Positions 38,079 to 47,805 of a stretch of 47,965 nt of DNA are shown piece by piece. Position numbers and translations under genes: made by a program. Within the stretch, counting starts at the first letter, position 1. The number at the start of each line of letters is the position of its first letter. Source of the DNA: Serratia sp. M24T3 (GTDB lineage: Bacteria > Pseudomonadota > Gammaproteobacteria > Enterobacterales > Enterobacteriaceae); assembly GCF_000257645.1 (NCBI RefSeq), contig NZ_AJHJ01000038.1:1-47965 (forward strand), given 5' to 3'. The notes beneath the pieces were generated by a model that did not search any database, had not been told where the DNA came from, and saw nothing but the letters and a program-made list of their open reading frames with translations.

Positions 38079-38762
38079 TTAAAAAGAGAGATTAAAAAGC
38101 CGAGTTTCTGCCAGTAGGCAAAACAGCTGACAGTCGGAGTTAACGTCAAGTTTACTCATGGCGCGCAACTTATGAGCGCTGACGGTTTTGATACTCAAGT
38201 TCATTCGGCCAGCGATACTGGTGAGATTATGCCCTTTACAGAGCAAACGCAGGACTTCCAACTCTTTTAACGAGATAGGTTTTCCATTGAGGTCTCCGCC
38301 TTGGAACAGGGTCTTCATCATACCTTTTTCAATATAAACTTCATTATTGATGACTGAAACAATCGCCCGCTCGAGGATCTTTTCACTTACGTTTAAACTG
38401 ATATAACCCAAAACGCCCATTTCGAGCACCATGCGTATTAATTGTGGGTGCCTGTACGGTGAGATGACTATTATTTTTAATTCAGGATACTTCCGAGCCA
38501 ACCATTTTATTAATGCGTAACCATCAAGAGCCGCAATCGGGCTATTATTCTGAAAAGTCTCTAGCGAATATCCAAGAATAAGTAAATCAACAGGTTTGCC
38601 AGACAGAACAGTGATTAATTCATTTGGCGTTGAGACATCAGCAACAATATTGAATGATGACGTATTTTCTAGCCGCTCAATGCTACGCATAGTGCTGATT
38701 AGAGAAATGACGCCTTTACGCACAAGTTGGAATTCGTCAGCCACCACAATATTGATATGCAT
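38079..38762 (-). CDS. RcsB-like LuxR-family regulator with degenerate receiver
   Basis: The 227-aa protein has the receiver-plus-HTH layout of RcsB. Asp9-Glu10 is present, but the phospho-acceptor position in DLLILGYSLE is Gly64 where RcsB has Asp, and the switch lysine in GYISLN is Leu. So it should not be phosphorylated. The HTH is KELEVLRLLCKGHNLTSIAGRMNLSIKTVSAHK. Such proteins (RcsA, BglJ, MatA types) often act as partners of RcsB or as phosphorylation-free regulators. Its codons are AT-richer than those of hemN, and a 450-base AT-rich leader precedes it, a sign of acquisition or H-NS silencing. The target is unknown. Confidence 0.8.
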   Translation of the reverse strand: MHINIVVADEFQLVRKGVISLISTMRSIERLENTSSFNIVADVSTPNELITVLSGKPVDLLILGYSLETFQNNSPIAALDGYALIKWLARKYPELKIIVISPYRHPQLIRMVLEMGVLGYISLNVSEKILERAIVSVINNEVYIEKGMMKTLFQGGDLNGKPISLKELEVLRLLCKGHNLTSIAGRMNLSIKTVSAHKLRAMSKLDVNSDCQLFCLLAETRLFNLSF

Positions 38763-39212
38763 GGTTTCCCTTAATAGGGTTAAATTTATTTAAGACATAC
38801 AGTTGTCGGCATCTCACCTGAGCTCTCAAAGCCGAGTTGTCCAACTAGGTAAAGCTCAGGGCTGCATTGGTTTTAGCAACTTAATGAGTTATCTGCGAGA
38901 GTAATCACATTAATTAAATATTTAAAAACCAGCAACGATCATCATAATTATATATATTCAGTGTAAACTATTTCTTTTATAAATGTATCAACTTTGATTA
39001 TCAACAATAAAAATCATCAGCCTTATTACAATCGTTGTACGTTAAAAACACTAAAATTAAATAGCGATGTATTTTAAATAATTTAACTTATTAGTGGTTA
39101 ATATTTTGGACTGCAGTGATTTAGGACTGAACTACTTAGCGAAGTTTATTAATAGTGATTTATTAAGCGAGCAGTATAAAGGATAGATTGCGTTAAAATT
39201 GATTAAATTAGG
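38763..39212. other. AT-rich leader of the RcsB-like gene
   Basis: This stretch is very AT-rich with no supportable gene. It holds the promoter region for the regulator. H-NS-type silencing DNA would look like this, but I cannot point to a single site. Confidence 0.4.
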
Positions 39213-39243
39213 AAAAAAAACAGCCAGCAACTATTGCTGACTG
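39213..39243 (-). terminator. intrinsic terminator of yihI
   Basis: On the minus strand CAGTCAGCAA-TAG-TTGCTGGCTG is followed by eight U. A second AT-rich hairpin (GCCGTAATT/AATTACGGC) lies at 39255-39277 between it and the stop codon. Confidence 0.88.
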
Positions 39244-39287
39244 CCATTTTACTGGCCGTAATTTTTATAATTACGGCGCGACGAAAA

Positions 39288-39818
39288 TCAGTTACCGCCT
39301 TTCAGCAGACGATACATATTTTCGCCCTGCTCTTCGTCTTCGTCATCTTCATCACCCAGCTCGATACCAAGCAGCTCCATCAGCACGTCGATACGATCCA
39401 GCGTCTGATCAACATAGCTTTGATCTTCAGCACTCAGCGTTTTGCCGTCATCGATCAAATCCAGCAATGAATCCAGGCGCGCATCGTTTTCAAGAAGAGT
39501 CAATTCTTCTTCTGGCGGCAGAACCGGCTTGGCTTCTATTTTCGGCTTAGGCGCTTTCTCAACTTTTGGAGCATTGTTGAAAACAGTTTCTACGATCAAC
39601 GGAACGGCTTTTTTGCTGCCGATACGTGGGTCAGATTTTTTGGCTGATGCAGACTGGTTCTTATCTGCATCAGGATTGGCGCGTGAGCCCGGCTTGTGGC
39701 CACGACGTTTGTTGTCACGCTTACGTTCGCGCGCTTCGATATCAAGCTCAACGCGACTTTTTTTCTTCGTTTTAGACGTCGCGGCTTTGGCACGCGGTGC
39801 TTTCGCTGACTGGTTCAT
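39288..39818 (-). CDS. yihI: Der GTPase-activating protein YihI
   Basis: The 176-aa protein has a Lys/Arg/Ala-rich N-terminal half (KAPRAKAATSKTKKKSR) and an acidic C-terminal half ending in Asp/Glu repeats, the known YihI composition. It stimulates GTP hydrolysis by Der and slows 50S ribosome assembly in early growth. It lies next to yihA across the E. coli csrC locus. Confidence 0.93.
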   Translation of the reverse strand: MNQSAKAPRAKAATSKTKKKSRVELDIEARERKRDNKRRGHKPGSRANPDADKNQSASAKKSDPRIGSKKAVPLIVETVFNNAPKVEKAPKPKIEAKPVLPPEEELTLLENDARLDSLLDLIDDGKTLSAEDQSYVDQTLDRIDVLMELLGIELGDEDDEDEEQGENMYRLLKGGN

Positions 39819-39879
39819 AGCATGTACTCTTAGGTGTGTTCATTTAGTATAGAATTGCGGCGGAATCTAGCAGAAAGCG

Positions 39880-39920
39880 GGCAAAGAAAAAAGGCAGCAA
39901 GCTAACCTTGGCACCTTTTT
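39880..39920 (-). terminator. terminator-like hairpin at the csrC position
   Basis: On the minus strand AAAAAGGTGCCAAG...CTTGCTGCCTTTTTTCTTT pairs imperfectly (two stems with an internal loop) and ends in a U run. It sits between divergent yihI and yihA, where E. coli encodes CsrC, whose terminator ends in a similar GCCTTTTTTCTTT. The upstream minus strand has no GGA at all, so I do not call a CsrC RNA. The remaining bases up to 40141 hold the yihA promoter (TATAAT at 40098-40103) and nothing else recognised. Confidence 0.4.
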
Positions 39921-40141
39921 CTTTATCTTCATGGAAGATTTTTTGTACACTACTGTGCTTATGCGCCAATAATACTCTTATTTTACTGCTTTCGTTCATC
40001 GAGTAATAAAACTTTACCCTAACGCGCTAAAGGCTCAATATACGCCCGCAGTGAATGCGTTATGTAAAACAGAACCACATCTCGCCTCTCTTACAGCTAT
40101 AATCGCCAGCCAGTTACTGAAGCCCCACGGAGACACACGTT

Positions 40142-40786
40142 TTGACCAGCCAAACTTACAACTATCATATGACCCATTTCGTCATCAGTGCCCCTGATAT
40201 CCGGCATCTACCGAGTGATGAGGGCATTGAGGTCGCATTTGCTGGTCGTTCAAACGCCGGAAAATCCAGTGCGCTCAATACGCTGACCGGGCAAAAAAGC
40301 CTGGCCCGTACCAGTAAGACGCCGGGCCGTACCCAGTTAATCAACCTCTTTCAGGTAGAAGAAGGTATTCGTCTGGTCGACTTACCGGGTTATGGCTATG
40401 CGCAGGTTCCTGAAGAAATGAAGCGTAAATGGCAGCGCGCACTGGGTGAATACCTGCAGATGCGTAACTGTCTTAAGGGCCTGGTAGTGTTGATGGATAT
40501 CCGCCACCCGCTAAAAGATCTCGACCAACAGATGATCCAGTGGGCCGTAGACGTTGGCACACCAGTGCTGGTGTTGCTGACCAAAGCCGACAAACTGGCT
40601 TCTGGTGCGCGTAAGGCGCAGACCACTATGGTTCGCAATGAAGTCGAGTCCTTTATGGGCGATATTCAGGTCGAAGCCTTTTCTTCACTGAAGAAAATCG
40701 GTGTCGATAAACTGACAGCCAAACTGAATACCTGGTTTAGCGAGATCCCACCGGAAGTCTTGGAAGATATTATCTCCGGGGAATAA
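40142..40786 (+). CDS. yihA: ribosome biogenesis GTPase YihA/EngB
   Basis: The 214-aa GTPase is needed for 50S assembly. It starts at TTG with GGAG nine bases upstream. G1 is GRSNAGKSS, the G2 threonine sits in TPGRTQ, G3 is DLPGYGYA and G4 is TKADKL. Its gene is convergent with spf and polA as in E. coli. Confidence 0.95.
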   Translation: MTSQTYNYHMTHFVISAPDIRHLPSDEGIEVAFAGRSNAGKSSALNTLTGQKSLARTSKTPGRTQLINLFQVEEGIRLVDLPGYGYAQVPEEMKRKWQRALGEYLQMRNCLKGLVVLMDIRHPLKDLDQQMIQWAVDVGTPVLVLLTKADKLASGARKAQTTMVRNEVESFMGDIQVEAFSSLKKIGVDKLTAKLNTWFSEIPPEVLEDIISGE

Positions 40787-40926
40787 GCCATCAGCCGCTA
40801 TTTGCCTCGAACTTTATTAAAGGCATTGGCAGAGCACGAGTTTTGCACAATGAAACAGGGTAGCTTCGGCTGCCCTTTTTTGTTTCAGAAAAAGAGCAAA
40901 TTTCAGTAACTTTCTGCCAAAAATAC

Positions 40927-41037
40927 AATAAAAAACGCCCCAGACATAAATGCCTGGGGCGGCTAAAATATTCAGCCAAATCCGATTACGTGAAGTAAAA
41001 GGTCTGAAAGATAGAACATCTTACCTCTGTACCCTAC
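40927..41037 (-). ncRNA. spf: Spot 42 small RNA
   Basis: The minus strand reads GTAGGGTACAGAGGTAAGAT at the 5' end and continues almost base-for-base with E. coli Spot 42 (111 nt), including the UUCAGACCUUUUACUUCACG region used to pair with targets and the Hfq-binding AU-rich stretch. It ends in the terminator GCCCCAG-GCATTTATGT-CTGGGGC with a U run; only the terminator loop differs. The RNA represses galK and other carbon-use mRNAs when glucose is present and is itself repressed by CRP-cAMP in E. coli. It lies between yihA and polA, the conserved place. A TAAAGT element lies upstream at about -10. Confidence 0.97.
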
Positions 41038-41183
41038 GACTCAGACTTTACCTCATTTTTTTCCGGGGAAAAAGTATTTTTTGTAGTTTACTTACACAAA
41101 AGTTGAGGGATATGCGATCAGCCTCATCCTTTTTCCCGCGAATGATGTTGCTTAATTACAAAATCAGCTTATTTTATCGTCAC

Positions 41184-43982
41184 TTAGTGAGCTTGATCCC
41201 AATTTTTGCCCACTCCCACATCTACTTTTAATGGAACTTCTAATGTCATCGCTTCTTCCATTAATTGACGAATCGTTTCAGTTGCCTGCTCGACGTCATC
41301 TTTATGCACCTCAAAGACCAGTTCATCGTGTACCTGCATAATAATGCGGGCACGCGGTGCATCGGCCTGTTCTAACCAGCCTGCAACCTTGATCATGGCA
41401 CGTTTGATGATATCGGCAGCGGTTCCCTGCATTGGTGCGTTGATCGCCGCACGCTCAGCTCCCTTACGACGCATGGCGTTGCTGGATTTAATATCTGGCA
41501 GATACAGACGACGGCCATCCAACGTTTCAACATACCCCTGCTCGGAAGCCTGTAAACGCGTACGCTCCATATATTCGAGCACGCCAGGGTAACGCTCAAA
41601 GTACAAGTCCATATAACGCTGAGACTCTTTACGCGGAATATTTAGCTGACGCGACAATCCAAAGGCGCTCATACCGTAGATCAAACCAAAGTTAATCGCT
41701 TTGGCGCTACGACGCTGCTCATTGGATACTTTTTCAAGAGCGGTGCTGAACACTTCGGATGCCGTTGCGCGGTGGATATCCTGCCCCTCGGAGAAGGCTT
41801 TCAACAGGCCTGCATCTTTCGACAGATGCGCCATGATACGCAGTTCGATTTGTGAATAGTCGGCTGCAACGATGCAATAATCTTCAGGAGCAATAAATGC
41901 CTGACGAATACGACGCCCTTCATCATTTCGCACCGGAATGTTTTGCAGGTTAGGATCACTGGAAGACAGGCGGCCGGTCGCCGTTACCGCCTGATGGTAC
42001 GAAGTATGCACCCGTCCATCGACCGGGCTTATCATCAGCGGCAGCTTATCGGTATAGGTCGATTTCAGCTTGGCCAAACCGCGATATTCAAGAATGACTT
42101 TTGGCAACGGATAATCCAGCGCCAGCTCGGCCAACACTTCTTCGTTGGTTGAAGGTGCGCCACCCGGCGTTTTCTTGAGGATCGGCAGTTTCTGTTTTTC
42201 ATACAGAATTGCCTGTAGCTGCTTGGTTGAAGATAGATTAAAGGGCTCTTCTGCCAGCTCGTGGGCCTGTGTCTCAAGCTCATTCAAACGAATGGTCAGC
42301 TCTTTAGAGTGCGCGGCCAAAATGTTCTGATCGATTAACACGCCGGTGCGCTCAATGTGCGAAAGCACGGCAACCAACGGCATATCGATATCGGTAAATA
42401 CTGTCTTCAGTCCCGGCTCTTTGGCTATTTTTGGCCACATTGCCTGATGCAGCTGTAAAGTTACGTCGGCATCTTCTGCGGCATACGGCCCCGCTTGCTC
42501 CAGCGCAATCTGGTTAAAGGTCAGCTGATTTTTACCTTTACCTGCAATCTCTTCGAAGGTCACGGTTTTGTGGCCCAGCAGCCTGTCGGCCATGCTGTCC
42601 ATGTCGTGGCGCCCCGACACGCTGTCGAGTACATAGGACTCAACCATAGTATCGAAGTCGATGCCTTTAAGGTCGATGTCATACTTCAGCAGCACGCCGC
42701 GATCAAACTTGAGGTTCTGCCCGACTTTAGCTTTTTTAGGGTTTTCCAGCAGCGGTTTAAGCTGTTTGATCACCTCATTGCGATCAAGCTGCGTCGGTGA
42801 GTCGAGATAATCGTGGGCAACCGGTAGATACGCGGCTTTGCCAGGCTCGACTGCAAACGACAAACCAATCAAATTAGCAGTCAGCGTGTCTAGGCCATCT
42901 GTCTCGGTGTCAAAGGCAAACACCTCGGCATTTTCGAGTAAGACCTTCCATTCATCAAACGTAGCCTGGTCGAGGATAGTCACATAACCGTCCTGAGAGA
43001 GCTGAGCGCGGTCTACGGCGGTTTGCGTACTGGTTTCGGCCTGAGACGTTGCCCCTTTCTTGCTAACCGCAGGAGTACCTTTCTTACCGTTTAACCAGCC
43101 ACCCTGATCCACGTCGGCCAGCCAGCGTTTAAACTCGTAACGCTCAAACATCGTTTTCAGGTCGCTATCGTCTGGTTCACTGACGGTCAGCTCTGCGCAG
43201 GTGATATCCAGCTCAACGTCGGTCTTGATCGTAGCCAGTTTATAGGAGAGGTAAGCCACCTCTTTATTTTCAGCTAATTTTACGCCCATGGTTTTGGCTC
43301 CACGGAAACTCAGCGTTGCAATCTTGTCAAGATCGCCGTAAAGCGCGTCTAATCCGCCGATGCCCTGTAGCAAGGCCTGAGCAGTTTTTTCACCCACACC
43401 CGGCACGCCAGGAATGTTGTCCGAGGAGTCACCCATTAGTGCAAGGAAATCAATGATCAATTCAGGCGGTACGCCGTATTTAGTCACGACTTCGTCAGGA
43501 CCAAGAATCGAGTTGTTCATGGTGTTAATTAACGTCACACCCGGCGTGACTAGCTGCGCCATGTCTTTATCACCGGTGCTGATAAGTACAGAGTGGCCCG
43601 CTTTTTCCGCTTCAAGCGCCAATGTGCCGATCACATCATCGGCCTCAACGCCAGGCACGACCAGCAACGGCAACCCCATAGACTTTACCATCTGATGCAA
43701 CGGCTCAATTTGCGCACGCAGGTCATCAGGCATCGGAGGGCGATGGGATTTATACTCGGTAAACAGTTCGTCGCGGAAAGTTTTCCCTTTGGCATCAAAT
43801 ACCACAGCGACGTGGCTTGGCTGATACTGCAATAGCAGGCTACGCAGCATGTTCAGCACGCCGTACATTGCGCCTGTCGGCTCCCCGGCTGCGTTGGTCA
43901 GCGGTGGGAAGGCGTGGTAAGCGCGGTAAAGGTAAGACGATCCGTCTACCAGGATCAGGGGGTTTTCAGCTATCTTGGCCAT
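41184..43982 (-). CDS. polA: DNA polymerase I
   Basis: The 932-aa enzyme repairs DNA and removes Okazaki primers. The N-terminal 5' nuclease domain (about 1-300) contains [12 protein letters not shown]. The 3'-5' exonuclease keeps its acids in [13 protein letters not shown]. The polymerase domain has motif [10 protein letters not shown], motif [15 protein letters not shown] and motif [10 protein letters not shown]. It is transcribed toward spf as in E. coli. Its upstream region has DnaA boxes and clustered GATC sites. Confidence 0.98.
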   Translation of the reverse strand: MAKIAENPLILVDGSSYLYRAYHAFPPLTNAAGEPTGAMYGVLNMLRSLLLQYQPSHVAVVFDAKGKTFRDELFTEYKSHRPPMPDDLRAQIEPLHQMVKSMGLPLLVVPGVEADDVIGTLALEAEKAGHSVLISTGDKDMAQLVTPGVTLINTMNNSILGPDEVVTKYGVPPELIIDFLALMGDSSDNIPGVPGVGEKTAQALLQGIGGLDALYGDLDKIATLSFRGAKTMGVKLAENKEVAYLSYKLATIKTDVELDITCAELTVSEPDDSDLKTMFERYEFKRWLADVDQGGWLNGKKGTPAVSKKGATSQAETSTQTAVDRAQLSQDGYVTILDQATFDEWKVLLENAEVFAFDTETDGLDTLTANLIGLSFAVEPGKAAYLPVAHDYLDSPTQLDRNEVIKQLKPLLENPKKAKVGQNLKFDRGVLLKYDIDLKGIDFDTMVESYVLDSVSGRHDMDSMADRLLGHKTVTFEEIAGKGKNQLTFNQIALEQAGPYAAEDADVTLQLHQAMWPKIAKEPGLKTVFTDIDMPLVAVLSHIERTGVLIDQNILAAHSKELTIRLNELETQAHELAEEPFNLSSTKQLQAILYEKQKLPILKKTPGGAPSTNEEVLAELALDYPLPKVILEYRGLAKLKSTYTDKLPLMISPVDGRVHTSYHQAVTATGRLSSSDPNLQNIPVRNDEGRRIRQAFIAPEDYCIVAADYSQIELRIMAHLSKDAGLLKAFSEGQDIHRATASEVFSTALEKVSNEQRRSAKAINFGLIYGMSAFGLSRQLNIPRKESQRYMDLYFERYPGVLEYMERTRLQASEQGYVETLDGRRLYLPDIKSSNAMRRKGAERAAINAPMQGTAADIIKRAMIKVAGWLEQADAPRARIIMQVHDELVFEVHKDDVEQATETIRQLMEEAMTLEVPLKVDVGVGKNWDQAH

Positions 43983-44066
43983 AACTCATCTTTATTCGTG
44001 GCATGTCATCCCCTAAGCATGCCATAGCTGAGGGTAAAGTCGAACCTCGAAAGGGAATTTGATGTT

Positions 44067-44092
44067 GATCCTGCGAGGTTTCTCGCAGGATC
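44067..44092. other. perfect 11-base hairpin with terminal GATC sites upstream of polA
   Basis: GATCCTGCGAG-GTTT-CTCGCAGGATC has no mismatch and no adjacent U run. The GATC at each end puts two Dam sites 22 bases apart. It lies 85 bases before the polA start. It may be an mRNA 5' structure, a protein site, or both. Confidence 0.6.
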
Positions 44093-44097
44093 GTCCC

Positions 44098-44338
44098 TGT
44101 GGATAAGTTTGTGAATAGTTTTACAGCCAGATCGTGAATCTGAGTTGCATATAGCAGAACAGATCGATATACGATGTTTAATCATCAAGTTATAGGTGTG
44201 TTAACTGCAATCGAGCTGTCATGTTAATTTAATCATCGTTGTGGATATAAATAGAATGCTTACTCATTATTTAGGATTTTTGTCATTCGTTATCAAATTA
44301 ACAGCAGTAAAAATTTAATCTAAATGAATTGTGGAAAA
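44098..44338. promoter_or_regulatory. DnaA box cluster upstream of polA
   Basis: TGTGGATAA (44098-44106) is a perfect DnaA box in reverse. TGTGGATAT (44240-44248) and TGTGGAAAA (44330-44338) are weaker boxes in the same orientation. Four GATC sites (44067, 44089, 44130, 44162) lie within 99 bases nearby. DnaA is known to influence polA expression in E. coli; whether these exact sites act here is inference. Confidence 0.6.
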
Positions 44339-44437
44339 GTAAAATTACAAAGCTTAAAACGCAGCCAAACCAATTGCAGTAATAGGTAATTGACAATGTT
44401 AATAGCCGGAACGTTTTATAGCTGTTTAGATCTGAGG

Positions 44438-44468
44438 CAAAAAAAAACGCCAGCATCACGCTGACGTT
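44438..44468 (-). terminator. intrinsic terminator of dsbA
   Basis: On the minus strand AACGTCAGC-GTGAT-GCTGGCGTT is followed by a run of about nine U, directly after the dsbA stop. Bases 44107-44437 beyond the DnaA boxes are AT-rich with no gene. Confidence 0.9.
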
Positions 44469-44490
44469 TCATTAACGACCTACTCGAATC

Positions 44491-45132
44491 TTATTTCTGG
44501 GTAGTCAGGAAATTAACTACGTCTGAGAATTGTTTTACGTAAGCGTCCATAGAGCTGGTATCAAGTCCGTCATTTTTAACCTGATATTTGCCATTAACGA
44601 AAACAGATGGCACACCTTGCAGGCCAAAGTCAGCGGCGGCCTTCTCTTCTTGAACAACTAACGATTTAACCACGAAGCTATTCATTGCAGCGTCGTAATC
44701 TTGCCCGCTAACGCCGGCTTTAATAAATACGTCACGAATATCTGCTTCAGTTTTTACTGTCTGAGATTTCTGAACAGCATCAAACATCAGTGGGCTAATT
44801 TTATCTTCAATACCCAGCGCCATGGCAACAGCCCACGCCTGAGTTAACTGCTTGCCTAATGGACCCAGGAATTCGACGTGATACTTCACATATTTTACAC
44901 CCTGTGGCAGGTTTTTACGCACGTTATCGGAAACATGCCAGACGCGTTCAAACTCGTAGCAGTGTGGGCAGTAGAAAGAAAAAAACTCTACAACCTGCGG
45001 TTCATTTGCCAGCGGCTTGTCTAATGTCGTGTACTGGGTGCCGTCAGAGAATTGGGCAGCAGAAGCGCTGAACGCCAACACCATGCCAAACACGGCTAAC
45101 ATTATCTTTCTGGCAGAAAAAAGGTTCTTCAT
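44491..45132 (-). CDS. dsbA: periplasmic thiol:disulfide interchange protein DsbA
   Basis: The 213-aa precursor has a signal peptide ending FSASAA. The active site CPHC is at residues 55-58 in [13 protein letters not shown], and the cis-Pro loop is [12 protein letters not shown]. It puts disulfides into exported proteins and is re-oxidised by DsbB. It follows srkA after 47 bases, the conserved stress operon. In E. coli yihF and yihG lie between dsbA and polA; here there are none. Confidence 0.97.
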   Translation of the reverse strand: MKNLFSARKIMLAVFGMVLAFSASAAQFSDGTQYTTLDKPLANEPQVVEFFSFYCPHCYEFERVWHVSDNVRKNLPQGVKYVKYHVEFLGPLGKQLTQAWAVAMALGIEDKISPLMFDAVQKSQTVKTEADIRDVFIKAGVSGQDYDAAMNSFVVKSLVVQEEKAAADFGLQGVPSVFVNGKYQVKNDGLDTSSMDAYVKQFSDVVNFLTTQK

Positions 45133-45179
45133 AACTCATCCATCTCCGTTTAAATAATTATATAAAGCTTATTTATTTC

Positions 45180-46166
45180 TCAGTACATTGGCATCAACTG
45201 TAAAGGAGGTGCCCTCAGTTTATTAATTTGCTCTTTAAATGCCGCTGCCTGTCCCAGCCAAAAATCTTCATCCTTCATCCAGGGGAAGCTATTAGGGAAA
45301 GCGGGATCCTGCCAGCGGCGTGTTACCCAGGCCAAATAATAGACCATACGCATCGCGCGCAGAGGCTCAATAAGCGCCAGTTCGCGGCTGTCAAAATCCG
45401 CAAACTCGCCATAAGCCTCAAGTAAAATATCTAATTGAATGAGTTGCTCAGAACGATCGCCATGCAATAACATCCATAAATCCTGAACAGCAGGACCATT
45501 TCGCGCATCGTCTAAATCAACAAATATAGGACCATCGCGCCAAAGAATATTTCCTGGGTGACAATCACCGTGTAAACGACGCGGTTGCCAATCGTGGTGC
45601 CAATATTCTGTAATAGTGGCGATTAAATCATCTAGAACAGATATAAATGTGCTGCGTTGTTTGGCAGGAATTAATTCACTATTGGCCAGTACCGATCTTG
45701 GTTCAGTAAGATATTCTAATAGATCTATCGTAGGACGATGAGTAAACAAGTTTTCACTGCCGACCTGATGGATCCTGCCAAGAAAACGGCCAACCCATTC
45801 CATCTGATCCAGATTATCAATTTCGTACTGCCTGCCACCGATGCTTGGGAAAACGGTAAACATATATCCCTGATGGTGATGCAAGGTGTTCCCCATAATA
45901 GAAACGGGAGCCACTGCGGGAATTTCAGCAGCAGAGAGATCGAAGGAGAAACGATGCTCTTCTTCTATTTGCTCGGCGCTCCAACGCTCAGGGCGATAAA
46001 ACTTAACGACGTAACGCTGGCGATTTTCATCAAGAAACTGATACACCCGATTTTCGTAGCTATTGAGCGCAGTTAACCCTGACTCAGCAATCAAGCCAAC
46101 ACTTTCCAGCGCATCAAGGATAAGGTCTGGAGACAGTGCCTGAAAATTAAAAGCAGAATTATTCAT
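45180..46166 (-). CDS. srkA: stress response kinase A (SrkA/RdoA/YihE)
   Basis: The 328-aa Ser/Thr kinase of aminoglycoside-phosphotransferase fold has the catalytic loop LHGDCHPGNILW (about residue 200) and the metal-binding motif FVDLDDARNG. It protects cells from MazF-linked death and oxidative stress and is a Cpx regulon member with dsbA. A CpxR-like site lies upstream. Confidence 0.95.
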   Translation of the reverse strand: MNNSAFNFQALSPDLILDALESVGLIAESGLTALNSYENRVYQFLDENRQRYVVKFYRPERWSAEQIEEEHRFSFDLSAAEIPAVAPVSIMGNTLHHHQGYMFTVFPSIGGRQYEIDNLDQMEWVGRFLGRIHQVGSENLFTHRPTIDLLEYLTEPRSVLANSELIPAKQRSTFISVLDDLIATITEYWHHDWQPRRLHGDCHPGNILWRDGPIFVDLDDARNGPAVQDLWMLLHGDRSEQLIQLDILLEAYGEFADFDSRELALIEPLRAMRMVYYLAWVTRRWQDPAFPNSFPWMKDEDFWLGQAAAFKEQINKLRAPPLQLMPMY

Positions 46167-46243
46167 AACTTCATTCAGATTGGCCAGAAAGCAAAACGAT
46201 AGTCTGAAATAGTACCATCAATTTTTGGCCTGACGCATGAAGT

Positions 46244-46258
46244 TCACATAAGTTTACA
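46244..46258 (-). promoter_or_regulatory. CpxR box upstream of srkA-dsbA
   Basis: On the minus strand GTAAA-CTTAT-GTGAA matches the CpxR consensus GTAAA-N5-GTAAA at nine of ten positions, 78 bases before the srkA start. The srkA-dsbA operon is Cpx-controlled in E. coli. Confidence 0.75.
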
Positions 46259-46528
46259 TCAATCGTTAATAACGCCCCTGGCTCGCAAAAGCGCGGTTTT
46301 AAAATCCTCTTCATAGTCTTTTTTTAAACCGGGAATTTCATCCGTACTGGCACTGTCTCGCATTTTAAGCTGATAAATCAAGGCGTCATCACTTAGATTT
46401 TCGAGTTTATCCTTAAAGCCACACTCCCCAGCCAGTTGTTTGAGAAACTGTAACAAGCTTAAATCAGGCTGCTGTTTCCAGGCTGGATGCAACAGTTCTA
46501 TCAGCTCATTGACCCGATGATCTTCCAT
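46259..46528 (-). CDS. yihD: YihD, conserved small protein (DUF1040)
   Basis: The 89-aa protein matches E. coli YihD in [35 protein letters not shown] and the C-terminal [19 protein letters not shown]. It is cytosolic and its function is unknown. It is divergent from mobA and precedes srkA on the same strand. Confidence 0.92.
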   Translation of the reverse strand: MEDHRVNELIELLHPAWKQQPDLSLLQFLKQLAGECGFKDKLENLSDDALIYQLKMRDSASTDEIPGLKKDYEEDFKTALLRARGVIND

Positions 46529-46708
46529 AGTAAAGTCTCGAAGTTATGAAGTATCCTTCAAGCTAACAGGGTTATTTGTTGCTGAACAGCAGTGGCTCAG
46601 GGAAATAAAACAGAGCATGATCTAGAACAACTTTCATCAGTCTTGCTTCCGCTTTATCCCTTAAACCTTCACACTATAATAAAGTCATGCAAATTAAGGT
46701 CGAATAAC

Positions 46709-47293
46709 ATGATTGCGGATGCAATAACGGGGGTCATCCTTGCGGGAGGGCGCTCTTCAAGAATGGGGCAGGATAAGGGATTGCTGAATTCTGATGGCTT
46801 GCCACTGTTTGTTCACATTGCCCGGCGGTTAGCCCCGCAGGTCAGTACTATCTTGGTGAACAGTAACCAGAATCAGCAACAATACGCTGAGCATTATCCG
46901 GTGATCGGTGACCTTATTCCCGGCTTTGCCGGTCCGTTAGCGGGGATGCTTTCTGCGCTAGTCTCCAGTGAAACTGAATGGGTCGTATGTGTTCCCTGCG
47001 ACGAGCCAAGTTTGCCTGATGATTTGGTCGCGCGGTTGTGGCAAGCCAGAGATCAGGCCCAAGCGGTCTACGCCTGCGATACAGACCGCGCACATCCTGC
47101 AGTATGTTTGCTTAACAAAAGCCTAATACCCAGCCTTCGGGAATATCTTGAACAAGGTGAGAGAAAAGTGATGCTTTTCCTGACCCAGTGCAGAGCTAGT
47201 AAGGCGATATTTGCTAATCCTGCAGACTTTGCCAATCTGAATACGCCCGAGGACCTTGCTCAGTGGCAAAGTGCTTTAGGGAAAACACCATGA
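46709..47293 (+). CDS. mobA: molybdenum cofactor guanylyltransferase MobA
   Basis: The 194-aa protein equals the E. coli length from the ATG at 46709 (AAGGT upstream); an in-frame start at 46592 would add 39 residues without homology. It transfers GMP to molybdopterin to make the bis-MGD cofactor. The nucleotide motif GVILAGGRSSRMGQDKGLL is at residues 8-26, and the GPLAGMLSAL motif follows. It overlaps mobB by four bases (ATGA). Confidence 0.95.
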   Translation: MIADAITGVILAGGRSSRMGQDKGLLNSDGLPLFVHIARRLAPQVSTILVNSNQNQQQYAEHYPVIGDLIPGFAGPLAGMLSALVSSETEWVVCVPCDEPSLPDDLVARLWQARDQAQAVYACDTDRAHPAVCLLNKSLIPSLREYLEQGERKVMLFLTQCRASKAIFANPADFANLNTPEDLAQWQSALGKTP

Positions 47294-47805
47294 CGACGCC
47301 AATATTGGGGATCGTAGCACACAGCGGCAGTGGGAAAACCACTCTACTAAAGCAGTTGATTCCTTATCTGCGCGATCGCCAGATTCGTGTAGGTTTGATT
47401 AAACATAGTCATCACTCTGTAGATATCGACACGCCAGGAAAAGACAGCTATGAGCTGAGAAAAGCCGGAGCCGATCAAACTATGGTGGCAAGCAGTAATC
47501 GATGGGCGCTTATGACGGAAACACCAGAGGCTGAAGAGTTAGATTTGCACTTTTTAGCCAGCAGATTCGATGATTCAACATTGGATCTAATTCTGGTTGA
47601 GGGCTTTAAGCGTGAGAAGATAGCTAAAATCGCGTTATTCAGAGCAGCAAGCGGCAGAGAAATAGACGATATCTTAGACGATTTTGTCATTGCTATCGCC
47701 ACTGATACATTTTTCAAGTGGTCCGTGCCGCTGTTGGATCTTAATAATATTGCCGAAATAGGCGAGTTTATCGTTAACTGGTTGAGTGATCGGTCATCAA
47801 GCTAG
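47290..47805 (+). CDS. mobB: molybdopterin-guanine dinucleotide adapter protein MobB
   Basis: The 171-aa GTP-binding protein assists MobA in MGD synthesis. The P-loop is VAHSGSGKTTLLKQL, and the family blocks KHSHHSVDIDTPGKDSY and ILVEGFKREKIAKI are present. The start overlapping the mobA stop gives coupled translation. After its stop the last 160 bases of the window hold nothing I recognise; in E. coli an rRNA operon lies close by. Confidence 0.94.
   Translation: MTTPILGIVAHSGSGKTTLLKQLIPYLRDRQIRVGLIKHSHHSVDIDTPGKDSYELRKAGADQTMVASSNRWALMTETPEAEELDLHFLASRFDDSTLDLILVEGFKREKIAKIALFRAASGREIDDILDDFVIAIATDTFFKWSVPLLDLNNIAEIGEFIVNWLSDRSSS

Noticed and set aside
39819-40141. CsrC-type small RNA
   Set aside because: The position and a similar terminator fit, but the candidate strand has no GGA motif, which CsrA-binding RNAs need.
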